Positions 5,190 to 11,836 of a DNA stretch of 12,784 nucleotides are shown here, one piece after another. How positions within the stretch are numbered: position 1 is the stretch's first letter; each line of letters starts with the position of its first letter. The stretch is from Modestobacter sp. (lineage in GTDB: Bacteria > Actinomycetota > Actinomycetes > Mycobacteriales > Geodermatophilaceae): contig JAOPVN010000001.1 of NCBI GenBank assembly GCA_025966175.1, positions 1 to 12,784 on the forward strand. The letters run 5' to 3'. The translations under genes were made by a program, and so were the position numbers. Below the pieces are notes generated by a model. That model ran no database searches. It had not been told where the DNA came from and saw nothing but the letters and a program-made list of their open reading frames with translations.

Positions 5190-6827
5190 TCAGGCCCGGG
5201 GGTCGAAGGCCTCCCGGCCCGGCGGGAGATTGGACCGGTCGGGGGCGATGACCGTCGCCTCGTGCGAGTCCGGCAGCGCCACGGTCGGTGCGTCGGGCTC
5301 CAGCAGCAGGTCTCCGGTGCCGCGCCGCATCGTCTGGCCGCGGAAGAAGGCCGGCGCCACGGCGTTCCAGGCCATCATCAGCAGCACTCCCAGCAGCAGG
5401 GCGCCGACGCCGATGACGAACACCCCGCCCACGCCGTGGACCACGGTCTCCCCGTACTCCGGGTCGGCGTACTCGATGCAGGCCAGCACGAAGACGGCGA
5501 GCATGAACAGCCCGCCCAGCAGCGGCAGCACGAACCGCATCACCACGTCCCGCGGCCCGCGCAGCGACCGGCGGAACTCCCAGGCGCAGGCGAACCCGGT
5601 CAGCCCGTAGTAGAAGGCGATGAGCATGCCGGTGGCCACGATCGAGTCCTGCAGCACGTTCTCGCTGACGATGGTCAGCCCGACGTAGAAGGCGATCGAC
5701 ACCGCGCCCATCCAGATCGTGGAGACCGTCGGCGTCAGGTACCGCGGGTGGATCCGGGCGAAGGGCCGCGGCAGCGCCCCGTAGGCGGCCATCGACAGCG
5801 ATCCGCGCGCGGTGGGCAGGATCGTCGTCTGGGTGCAGGCCGCGGACGACGTGAGCACCGAGATGATGAGCAGCGCCTCGAAGACCCGGCCGAACACACC
5901 GTCCCCGAAGACCGTCGTCCCCAGGGCGTTGAACACGTCCTCGGCGTTGGCCTCGTTGCCCAGCCCGATGCCCCCGGTGCCGACCCCGGCGAAGGCGACG
6001 GTCGCCACCGAGACGACGGTGTAGATGCCGACCAGCAGGACGGTGGAGATGAGCGCCGCCCGCCCCGGGGAGCGGGTCGGGTTGTCGGTCTCCTCGTTGA
6101 CCGCGACCGCCGAGTCCCAGCCCCAGTAGATGAAGATCGCCAGCAGCACGGCCTCGGTGAGCGAGGGCCAGCTCAGCCCGGAGGGCCACAGCCAGGACAG
6201 CGACGGGGTCAGTGCGCCCTCCGGCGCCGTCCCGGCGTAGACCTTCACCAGCGCGTAGGCCGCGAAGGCCACCAGGACGACGACCTCCACGCCCAGCAGC
6301 ACGTTCTGGACGCGCGCGGTCGGCTCGATCCCCCGGTAGCAGATCCAGGTCATGACGGCGATCCAGGCGACGCCGCCGAGCGTCGTCCAGAAGGTGCTCG
6401 TCGCCAGGGAATCCAGCCCGACCAACTGGTAGCCGTAGGAGCCGGCGACCTGGGCCAGGTTGGCCATCACGATGACGTCGGCGGCGATGATCCCCCAGCC
6501 GCCCATCCACCCGGTGCGCGGACCGAAGGCCCGGGCCGCCCAGGTGAACGTCGTTCCGCAGTCGGGCTCGCGCTTGTTCAACTCCGAGTAGGCGACCGCG
6601 ATCAGCCACATCGGCACGAACGCCAGCAGCATGATCGCCGGCGCCTTGACCCCGACGGCGATGACGACGAAGCCCAGGGTCGCGGCCAGCGCGTAGGCGG
6701 GTGCGGTCGAGGACACGCCGAGGACGATCGAGGAGACCAGCCCGAGCGCCCCGCTCTTGAGCCCCTTGTCGACCGCGACGCCCTCCACCCGTGGGGGCGC
6801 GAGCGGCGCTGGGGACGAACTGCTCAT
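5190..6827 (-). CDS. APC superfamily amino acid/polyamine permease
   Basis: The 545-residue membrane protein has about 12 hydrophobic segments. The first-helix signature SSTAPAYALAATLG (39-52) is the substrate-binding unwound helix of APC permeases. Further family features are the E-rich loop YSELNKREPDCGTTFTWAAR (80-99), IFIYWGWDSAVAVNEETDNP (around 235-254) and the C-terminal hydrophilic tail DLLLEPDAPTVALPDSHEA. It most resembles actinobacterial amino acid or polyamine importers driven by proton or Na+ gradients. The substrate cannot be read from sequence. The start is ATG at 6827, with an Ala/Pro/Ser-rich N-terminus before the conserved core. It lies 65 bp downstream of the SDR on the same strand, and a GATAAAT box in that gap may give it its own promoter. 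Confidence 0.93.
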   Translation of the reverse strand: MSSSSPAPLAPPRVEGVAVDKGLKSGALGLVSSIVLGVSSTAPAYALAATLGFVVIAVGVKAPAIMLLAFVPMWLIAVAYSELNKREPDCGTTFTWAARAFGPRTGWMGGWGIIAADVIVMANLAQVAGSYGYQLVGLDSLATSTFWTTLGGVAWIAVMTWICYRGIEPTARVQNVLLGVEVVVLVAFAAYALVKVYAGTAPEGALTPSLSWLWPSGLSWPSLTEAVLLAIFIYWGWDSAVAVNEETDNPTRSPGRAALISTVLLVGIYTVVSVATVAFAGVGTGGIGLGNEANAEDVFNALGTTVFGDGVFGRVFEALLIISVLTSSAACTQTTILPTARGSLSMAAYGALPRPFARIHPRYLTPTVSTIWMGAVSIAFYVGLTIVSENVLQDSIVATGMLIAFYYGLTGFACAWEFRRSLRGPRDVVMRFVLPLLGGLFMLAVFVLACIEYADPEYGETVVHGVGGVFVIGVGALLLGVLLMMAWNAVAPAFFRGQTMRRGTGDLLLEPDAPTVALPDSHEATVIAPDRSNLPPGREAFDPRA

Positions 6828-6850
6828 GCCGGGGCCGTGCGCGCTGTCAT
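6824..6850 (-). promoter_or_regulatory. Candidate 8-codon leader ORF coupled to the APC permease
   Basis: An ATG at 6850 opens a mini-ORF, MTARTAPA, whose TGA stop overlaps the permease ATG in an ATGA junction. The permease itself has no good SD, so termination-reinitiation coupling is conceivable. A -10-like ATAAAT lies 5 nt before the mini-ORF ATG. This is speculative: eight-codon ORFs are easily produced by chance. Confidence 0.25.
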
Positions 6851-6855
6851 GGCGG

Positions 6856-6862
6856 ATTTATC
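6856..6862 (-). promoter_or_regulatory. -10-like GATAAAT box upstream of the APC permease
   Basis: GATAAAT is the only A/T-rich heptamer in this stretch of very GC-rich DNA. On the minus strand it ends 28 nt before the permease ATG at 6827. It lies between the SDR stop (6893) and the permease start, so it suggests a separate permease promoter. No clear -35 was found. Confidence 0.35.
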
Positions 6863-6892
6863 GCACACCTCCTCCCCCGACGCGGGCCCGGG

Positions 6893-7666
6893 TCAGATGT
6901 GCGGCTGCCCGGTGGAGGCGCTGGTCCCGCCGTCCACCGGCACGATGGTGCCGGTCACGTAGCGGGCCGCCTCGCTGGCCAGGAAGAGCACGACGGGCGC
7001 CACGTCCTCCGGCTGCCCCGGCCGACCCAGCGGGATGCGGTTGACGAAGGGCGCCAGCGACGCCTCGTCCCGGCCCATGCTCTCGGTCAGCTCGGTGAGG
7101 GTGAAGGAGGGGGCCACGGCGTTCAGCCGCACCCCCTGCGCGCCCCAGTCCAGCGCCAGCGACCGGACGAAGTTGTCGATCGCGGCCTTCGTCGCGTTGT
7201 AGGCCGCCTGCCCCCAGTCACCGCGCTGGCCGGACACCGACGAGACCGCCACCAGGTTGCCGCCCGAGGAGGCGAGGTGTGGCAGCGCGGCCTTGGCGAG
7301 GTGGAAGAAGGCGTCGACGTTGGTGGCGCGCAGCCGCTCCCACGCCTCGTCGGTGAGGTCGGTGAGCGGGCCGGTCTCGTACCCCGCGGCGTTGCTGACG
7401 ACGACGTCCAGCCGGCCGAACCGGCCGATGACGTCGGCCACCACCGCGACCACCTGCCTGCCGTCGGAGACGTCGGCGGGCAGGGCCGCGGTCCGCTCGC
7501 GCGGGTACCCCTCCACCGCCTCGGCCAGGCGGTCGGGACGTCGACCGCTGATCGCCACCGTCGCCCCCGCGTCGAGGAAGGCGCGAGTGATCGCCCGGCC
7601 GATGCCGCTGCCGCCCCCGGTGATCAGGACGACGGAGCCGGTGAAGTCGAACGACGCTGCAGCCAC
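6893..7666 (-). CDS. Classical short-chain dehydrogenase/reductase (SDR)
   Basis: The 257-residue Rossmann-fold oxidoreductase carries the full SDR signature: cofactor loop TGGGSGIG (16-23), D65-V, SNAAG (91-95), N116, catalytic S143 (VSSVSG), Y156 and K160 (YNATK), and a C-terminal VTGTIVPVDGGTS. An SGRR after the second strand (40-43) favours NADP(H). Nearest general types are 3-oxoacyl reductase or glucose-1-dehydrogenase-like enzymes; the substrate is unknown. I chose GTG at 7666 because the Rossmann strand normally begins about 10 residues from the start, and GGGGATG lies 9-10 nt upstream. An in-frame GTG at 7720 would add 18 residues with no family-like sequence. It is divergent from the MFS exporter, and the APC permease follows after 65 bp. 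Confidence 0.93.
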   Translation of the reverse strand: MAAASFDFTGSVVLITGGGSGIGRAITRAFLDAGATVAISGRRPDRLAEAVEGYPRERTAALPADVSDGRQVVAVVADVIGRFGRLDVVVSNAAGYETGPLTDLTDEAWERLRATNVDAFFHLAKAALPHLASSGGNLVAVSSVSGQRGDWGQAAYNATKAAIDNFVRSLALDWGAQGVRLNAVAPSFTLTELTESMGRDEASLAPFVNRIPLGRPGQPEDVAPVVLFLASEAARYVTGTIVPVDGGTSASTGQPHI

Positions 7667-7710
7667 GGAGGGATCATCCCCGACCGGGAACACGCCGACA
7701 CCCGAGATGG

Positions 7711-7727
7711 TTGCGTGCACCGCACAA
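7711..7727. promoter_or_regulatory. Imperfect dyad in the SDR/MFS divergent spacer
   Basis: TTGCGTGCACCGCACAA has 5 of 8 symmetric pairs around a central A. It sits between the divergent SDR and MFS starts, where a shared TetR/MarR-type operator might be expected. No regulator gene is adjacent and the symmetry is weak. Confidence 0.2.
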
Positions 7728-7786
7728 TGAACTCAGGCGCTCTCGCGCCGGCGCGACGATGCGCTCCCCACCTGCACACTTCCGCC

Positions 7787-7792
7787 GGGAGA
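7787..7792 (+). promoter_or_regulatory. Ribosome-binding site deciding the MFS start
   Basis: GGGAGA ends 5 nt before the GTG at 7798. No comparable site precedes the upstream in-frame ATG at 7759, so the GTG is preferred. Confidence 0.55.
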
Positions 7793-7797
7793 TCTCT

Positions 7798-9327
7798 GTG
7801 ACGCACGCCGCTCCACCCTCCACCTCGGCCACCACCGCCGGGACCGCGGACGCCAAGGCGGCCGCCGCCGCGCAGCAGGAGCGCGACCACGGCCGCCGCT
7901 GGTGGACGCTGGCCACCCTCGGCCTGGCCCAGCTGATGGTCGTGCTCGACGCGACGATCGTGAACATCGCGCTGCCCAGCGCCCAGGGCGACCTGGCCTT
8001 CTCCGACGCCGACCGGCAGTGGGTGGTGACCGCATACTCGCTGGCCTTCGGCGGGTTGCTGCTGCTGGGTGGCCGGCTGGCCGACCTGCTCGGACGCCGC
8101 CGCACCCTGCTCATCGGGCTGATCGGCTTCGCCGTCGCCTCCGCGCTCGGCGGCGCGGCCAGCGGGTTCGGGCTGCTCGTCGCCGCACGCGCCCTGCAGG
8201 GCGCGTTCGGCGCGGTGCTGGCCCCCTCCGCGCTCTCGCTGCTGACCATCACCTTCAGCGACCCCAAGGAGCGCGGCAAGGCCTTCGGCATCTTCGGCGC
8301 GATCGCCGGCGCCGGCGCGGCCATCGGGCTGCTGCTCGGCGGTGTGCTCACCGAGTACCTGACCTGGCGCTGGTGCCTCTACGTCAACGTGCCGATCGCC
8401 GTGCTCGCCGGCGTCGGCGCAGTGGTCTTCGTCCGCAAGGTGCAGCCCGCCAAGGGCGTGCACCTGGACATCCCCGGCGTGATCACCGCGGTGCTCGGGC
8501 TCGGCGGCCTGGTCTACGCGTTCGCCCGGGCGGAGACCGACGGCTGGGGAGACCCGGTGACGGTCACCCTGATCGTCGTCTCCCTGCTGCTGCTGGTGGC
8601 CTTCGTGCTGCTCCAGCGGAAGGTGGCACACCCGCTGCTTCCGATGCGGGTGGTGCTGGACCGCCGCCGCGGTGGGGCGTACCTGGCGATCGCGCTCTCC
8701 GCGGTCGGCATGTTCGCCGTCTTCCTCTTCCTCACCTACTACCTGCAGCAGACCAAGGGCTTCAGCCCGCTGAAGAGCGGCGTCGCCTTCCTGCCGTTCG
8801 TCGCCGGCATCCTCACCAGCTCGACGGTGGTGGTCCCGCGGTTGCTGCCGAAGATCGGCCCGCGGTTCATCATCACCACCGGGCAGCTGCTGGGCGCCGC
8901 CGGACTCGTGTACCTGTGGCGGCTGCAGGCCGACAGCAGCTACCTCGCCCACGTCCTGCCGGCCCTGTTCGTGATGGGGCTGGGCATGGGCCTGATCTTC
9001 GCCTCGTGCTTCAACACCGCGACCTCGGGCACCCAGCCCTCGGACGCGGGGGTGGCCTCCGCCCTGGTCAACACCGGTCAGCAGGTCGGCGGGGCGCTGG
9101 GCACCGCGTTGCTGAACACCATCGCCGCCACGGTCACCGCCTCCTACCTCGGCTCGCACACGCAGTCGCCGTCGGTGCTGGCGGAGGCGGCGGTGGCCGG
9201 TGAGACCCGGGCGTTCCTGGTCTCGGCCGGGGTGTTCCTGCTGGGCGCGGTGCTGAGCCTGGTGGTGCTCCCCAGCGGGCCGAACCCGGTGCCCCAGCGT
9301 GGTGCGCAGGTGTCCGCCGGTCCCTGA
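7798..9327 (+). CDS. MFS drug exporter, DHA2 (EmrB/QacA) family
   Basis: The 509-residue transporter has the 14-helix DHA2 layout. Motif D1 is LDATIVNIALP (50-60), motif A is GGRLADLLGRRR (91-102), and an antiporter motif-C-like stretch reads AIAGAGAAIGLLLGG in the fifth helix. The long hydrophilic Ala-rich N-terminus and the ASCFNTATSGTQPSDAGVAS loop are typical of actinobacterial members. The family exports drugs, dyes and antibiotics by proton antiport across the plasma membrane; the substrate here is unknown. The start is GTG at 7798 with a good SD, and the conserved domain begins about 35 residues later. An in-frame ATG at 7759 is a less likely start. The gene stands alone on the plus strand, divergent from the SDR and closed by the hairpin at 9334-9379. 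No biosynthetic cluster or TetR gene lies nearby. Confidence 0.95.
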   Translation: MTHAAPPSTSATTAGTADAKAAAAAQQERDHGRRWWTLATLGLAQLMVVLDATIVNIALPSAQGDLAFSDADRQWVVTAYSLAFGGLLLLGGRLADLLGRRRTLLIGLIGFAVASALGGAASGFGLLVAARALQGAFGAVLAPSALSLLTITFSDPKERGKAFGIFGAIAGAGAAIGLLLGGVLTEYLTWRWCLYVNVPIAVLAGVGAVVFVRKVQPAKGVHLDIPGVITAVLGLGGLVYAFARAETDGWGDPVTVTLIVVSLLLLVAFVLLQRKVAHPLLPMRVVLDRRRGGAYLAIALSAVGMFAVFLFLTYYLQQTKGFSPLKSGVAFLPFVAGILTSSTVVVPRLLPKIGPRFIITTGQLLGAAGLVYLWRLQADSSYLAHVLPALFVMGLGMGLIFASCFNTATSGTQPSDAGVASALVNTGQQVGGALGTALLNTIAATVTASYLGSHTQSPSVLAEAAVAGETRAFLVSAGVFLLGAVLSLVVLPSGPNPVPQRGAQVSAGP

Positions 9328-9333
9328 CCAGCA

Positions 9334-9379
9334 CCCACCGTCCCGCGGCCGCTCCGCAGGGCGGCTGGGGAACGGTGGG
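9334..9379 (+). terminator. Long bulged hairpin after the MFS gene
   Basis: The outer stem CCCACCGT (9334-9341) pairs with ACGGTGGG (9372-9379). After a bulged A9371, CCC 9342-9344 pairs with GGG 9368-9370. After a bulged G9345 the stem continues CGGCCGC (9346-9352) with GCGGCTG (9361-9367), including one G-U pair. About 18 pairs in total, starting 6 bp after the stop codon. No U tract. A strong terminator candidate. Confidence 0.65.
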
Positions 9380-9413
9380 CCTCGGTCCGTGCCGGCGACA
9401 TCGTCCGGCCCGC

Positions 9414-9433
9414 CCGGCGCCGTCCGGCGCCGG
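9414..9433. repeat. GC-rich inverted repeat in the gap before the phosphatase gene
   Basis: CCGGCGCC (9414-9421), loop GTCC, GGCGCCGG (9426-9433): a perfect 8-bp stem. It belongs to the 281-bp gap 9328-9608, which also holds the terminator hairpin and the phosphatase promoter. I see no convincing gene in that gap. Confidence 0.4.
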
Positions 9434-9510
9434 CCGACGCGGCCGGGCGCGAGACCCCGCCTCACCTGCCCCATGGTGCGCAACTGCGGAGTGATCTACG
9501 TCCGGGTTCC

Positions 9511-9540
9511 TTGCCTCGGCTCGGTCACCCGTGACATAAC
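9511..9540 (+). promoter_or_regulatory. Candidate sigma70-type promoter of the phosphatase gene
   Basis: TTGCCT at 9511-9516 and CATAAC at 9535-9540 with an 18-nt spacer, about 70 nt before the GTG start. A palindrome (9524-9535) fills the spacer. I found no GTTT/GGGTA pair typical of SigB/SigF promoters here. Confidence 0.35.
9524..9535. promoter_or_regulatory. Perfect palindromic arms GTCAC/GTGAC, operator candidate
   Basis: GTCACCCGTGAC: 5-bp arms around CC. It lies between the candidate -35 and -10 elements, where a dimeric repressor would block RNA polymerase. Confidence 0.35.
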
Positions 9541-9608
9541 TCGATGTCCGGTTCAACAGAAGAGCCGTTGATCGACCCCGGCGGAAGCCTGGGCAGCGAC
9601 GTGAGTGG

Positions 9609-11714
9609 GTGGCACGAGTGGAGCCGACGTCCGTCGGCGACGTCCAGGGAGACGACCTGGAGGCGACCCGGCTGCGGGCCCAGCTGGCGATCGACGCAGC
9701 CGGGATCGGGACCTTCGACTGGGACCTGACGACTGGCCGGCTCGCCTGGGATGCCCGCCTGATCGAGATGTTCGGCTACGTGGCCGGGACCTTCGAGCAG
9801 ACGATCGGGGCCTTCAACGCCCGGCTGCACCCCGACGACGTGCCGCGGGTGGCCGAGGCGCTGCAGAGCGCCATCGCCACGCACGGCGAGCTGGAGACCG
9901 ACTACCGGATCGTGCTGCCGGGTGGGGACACCCGGTGGGTGACCGCCCGCGGCAAGGCCTTCGGCGGCTCGGAAGGACGGGCCGCCCGGGTGATCGGGGT
10001 GGCCTACGACGTGACCGCGGAGCTGGCCAGCGAGGCCCGGGTCACCCGAGTGCTGGAAGCCATGCCGGCCGGCTTCTACTCGCTGGACTCCCAGTGGCGA
10101 TTCCTGCACGTCAACGCCCAGGCCGAGCGGCTGCTCGGGCTCACCCGCGACGAGCTGCTGGGCCGGGTCGTCTGGGAGGCCTACCCCGCCGCGGTGAACA
10201 GCGTCTTCGAGCAGAGCTTCCGGCAGGCCGTGGAGACCGGGGAGCCGATCGCCTTCGACGCGCACTACCCGGCACCGCTCAACGGCTGGTACGAGCTGCG
10301 CGCCTGGCCCACGCCGGACGGGCTGTCGGTCTACTTCATCGAGGTCACCGAGCGCCGCCAGGCGCAGGAGCAGGCGGAGCGGGCGACCCGGCGGCTCACC
10401 CTGCTCGCGCAGGTCAGCGCGGAGCTGGCCGGCACCCTCGACGTCCAGGCGGCGACCGCGCGGCTGCCCCGGATCGTCGTCCCGGCGCTCGCCGACTACT
10501 GCATCCTCACCGTCATCGACGACGACGGTCATCCCCGAGACGTCGGCAGCTGGCACGTGGACCCGGCCAGCCGGTCGGTGCTGGAGCGCTACGCCGAGGT
10601 GCGGCTGGACGCCATGCCGATGACCGCGCCGGTCGGCCGGGCGCTGCACTCCAACGAGGCGGTCACCTTCGCCGGGGACGACGTCCTGGAGCTGCTGCCC
10701 CCCGGTCGGGCGCGGGACCTGCTGGGTGTCCTGGCCCCCAAGTCCGAGGTGGCCCTGCCGCTGCGGGCGCGCGGGCGGACACTGGGCCTGCTGACCCTCT
10801 TCTACGCCGACGGCCACACCCCCACCCCCGAGGACGTCTCGGTCGCCCAGGACGTCGCCGACCGGGCCGGTCTGGCGTGGGACAACGCGCGGCTGTTCAG
10901 CCAACAGCAGCAGATGGCCGAGATCCTCCAGCGCAGTCTGCTGACCGAGCCGCCGGAGCCCGACCACGCCGAGATCGTGGTGCGGTACCTGCCGGCCGCC
11001 GAGGCCGCCCGGGTGGGCGGCGACTGGTACGACGCCTTCCTGCAGCCCAACGGAGCGACGACGCTCGTCATCGGCGACGTCGTCGGCCACGACACCGCGG
11101 CGGCGGCGGCGATGGGCCAGGTGCGCAGCCTGCTGCGCGGCATCGCCGCCTACAGCGACGCCGGTCCCGCCGAGGTGCTGCGTGGGTTGGACGCGGCGAT
11201 GGCCGTGCTCCAGATCGACACGCTGGCCACCGCGGCCGTCGCGCGCTTCGAGCAGACCGCCGACGAGCGCGCACGCGGGGTGACCCGGATGGTCTGGGCC
11301 AACGCCGGGCACCTGCCGCCGCTCGCGGTGCACCCCGACGGCACCGTGGCCGTCCTCGCCGACTGGAAGGCCGACCTGCTGCTCGGGGTCGACGCGACCG
11401 TCCAGCGCGCCGAGTCGGTGGTCACCCTCGACCGGGGCTCGACGGTGCTGCTCTACACCGACGGCCTGATCGAGCGCCGGGACGCCGACCTGGACACCGG
11501 GCTGCACCGGCTCCGGACCCACCTGGCCGAGCTCGCCGACCTGCCGTTGCAGCAGCTGTGCGACGAGCTGATCACCCGGCTCGTCGACGGCAAGCCGGAC
11601 GACGACGTCGCGCTGGTCGCTGTCCGGCTGCACCCGCAGGACCGCCCCCGTCCGCCCGAGGCCGGCCCCAACCGGGTGCCGGACGTGGTCCCGCAGGATC
11701 CCGCCGTTCCGTGA
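9609..11714 (+). CDS. PAS-PAS-GAF-PP2C serine phosphatase (RsbU/SpoIIE-like)
   Basis: The protein has 701 residues. Domain order is PAS1 (about 22-138, IGTFDWDLTTGRLAWD and the C-terminal GVAYDVTAE), PAS2 (about 145-255, EAMPAGFYSLDSQWRFLHVN), GAF (about 262-425, LADYCILTVIDDDG), then a PP2C_SIG/SpoIIE domain (about 445-680). Metal and phosphate residues are intact: GGDWYD (D472), GDVVGHD (D490), NAGH (565-568), YTDGLIE (D618) and DDDVALV (D664-D666). Such enzymes dephosphorylate a STAS anti-anti-sigma protein in response to signals read by PAS/GAF, freeing a stress sigma factor. No membrane segments are seen, so it is a cytosolic sensor. The start (GTG 9609) is uncertain: GTG 9618 would remove three residues, and neither has a strong SD. 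It is followed after 122 bp by a MEDS-HATPase protein, consistent with partner switching. Confidence 0.94.
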   Translation: MARVEPTSVGDVQGDDLEATRLRAQLAIDAAGIGTFDWDLTTGRLAWDARLIEMFGYVAGTFEQTIGAFNARLHPDDVPRVAEALQSAIATHGELETDYRIVLPGGDTRWVTARGKAFGGSEGRAARVIGVAYDVTAELASEARVTRVLEAMPAGFYSLDSQWRFLHVNAQAERLLGLTRDELLGRVVWEAYPAAVNSVFEQSFRQAVETGEPIAFDAHYPAPLNGWYELRAWPTPDGLSVYFIEVTERRQAQEQAERATRRLTLLAQVSAELAGTLDVQAATARLPRIVVPALADYCILTVIDDDGHPRDVGSWHVDPASRSVLERYAEVRLDAMPMTAPVGRALHSNEAVTFAGDDVLELLPPGRARDLLGVLAPKSEVALPLRARGRTLGLLTLFYADGHTPTPEDVSVAQDVADRAGLAWDNARLFSQQQQMAEILQRSLLTEPPEPDHAEIVVRYLPAAEAARVGGDWYDAFLQPNGATTLVIGDVVGHDTAAAAAMGQVRSLLRGIAAYSDAGPAEVLRGLDAAMAVLQIDTLATAAVARFEQTADERARGVTRMVWANAGHLPPLAVHPDGTVAVLADWKADLLLGVDATVQRAESVVTLDRGSTVLLYTDGLIERRDADLDTGLHRLRTHLAELADLPLQQLCDELITRLVDGKPDDDVALVAVRLHPQDRPRPPEAGPNRVPDVVPQDPAVP

Positions 11715-11733
11715 CCGGCCGGTGACGGCCGGT
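11714..11733 (+). terminator. Hairpin directly after the phosphatase stop
   Basis: ACCGGCC (11714-11720), loop GGTGAC, GGCCGGT (11727-11733): a perfect 7-bp stem beginning on the last base of the stop codon. There is no U tract. It may terminate or attenuate read-through into the MEDS gene. Confidence 0.4.
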
Positions 11734-11775
11734 GCCGACCCATGTCGCATCGGCGCGTGCGCTCGTTCGGTGACC

Positions 11776-11781
11776 TACCGT
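11776..11781 (+). promoter_or_regulatory. -10-like TACCGT before the MEDS-HATPase gene
   Basis: TACCGT lies about 55 nt before the preferred GTG start. With a transcription start near 11788 it would give a leader of about 50 nt containing the SD. No -35 was recognised, so this is weak. Confidence 0.25.
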
Positions 11782-11821
11782 GAAGCTGACCGCACCGGCG
11801 ACGTCGGCGATGACGACGACC

Positions 11822-11829
11822 GAGAGGAA
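11822..11829 (+). promoter_or_regulatory. Ribosome-binding site deciding the MEDS-HATPase start
   Basis: GAGAGGAA ends 7 nt before the GTG at 11837. It is the strongest SD on the plus strand of the window and favours this GTG over the in-frame ATG at 11810 and GTG at 11780, which lie upstream of or beside it. Confidence 0.6.
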
Positions 11830-11836
11830 CCCCCGC

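Noticed and set aside
5262..6962. 566-codon open frame on the plus strand antisense to the APC permease
   Set aside because: Composition is dominated by R, G, D, Q and H with no hydrophobic core. The minus strand encodes a clear 12-helix permease.
7667..7720. Extended SDR N-terminus from GTG 7720
   Set aside because: The extra 18 residues do not resemble SDR N-termini, and the Rossmann strand already begins about 10 residues after GTG 7666. Kept only as an alternative start.
7624..9483. 619-codon minus-strand open frame across the MFS gene
   Set aside because: Low-complexity Gln/Glu/Gly/Arg translation and overlap with an unambiguous DHA2 transporter.
9544..9729. Short ORF beginning MSGSTEEPLIDP before and out of frame with the phosphatase
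   Set aside because: The first 20 residues look protein-like, but there is no SD, the ATG sits only 3 nt after the candidate -10, and the rest is an Arg/Ser-rich shadow. A frameshifted true N-terminus is possible but not needed, because the PAS domain is complete without it.
9525..11750. 741-codon open frame on the minus strand antisense to the PP2C phosphatase
   Set aside because: It is a shadow of high-GC codon bias: its translation is rich in Gly, Arg, Gln, His and Asp with no domain pattern, while the plus frame has five intact domain motifs.
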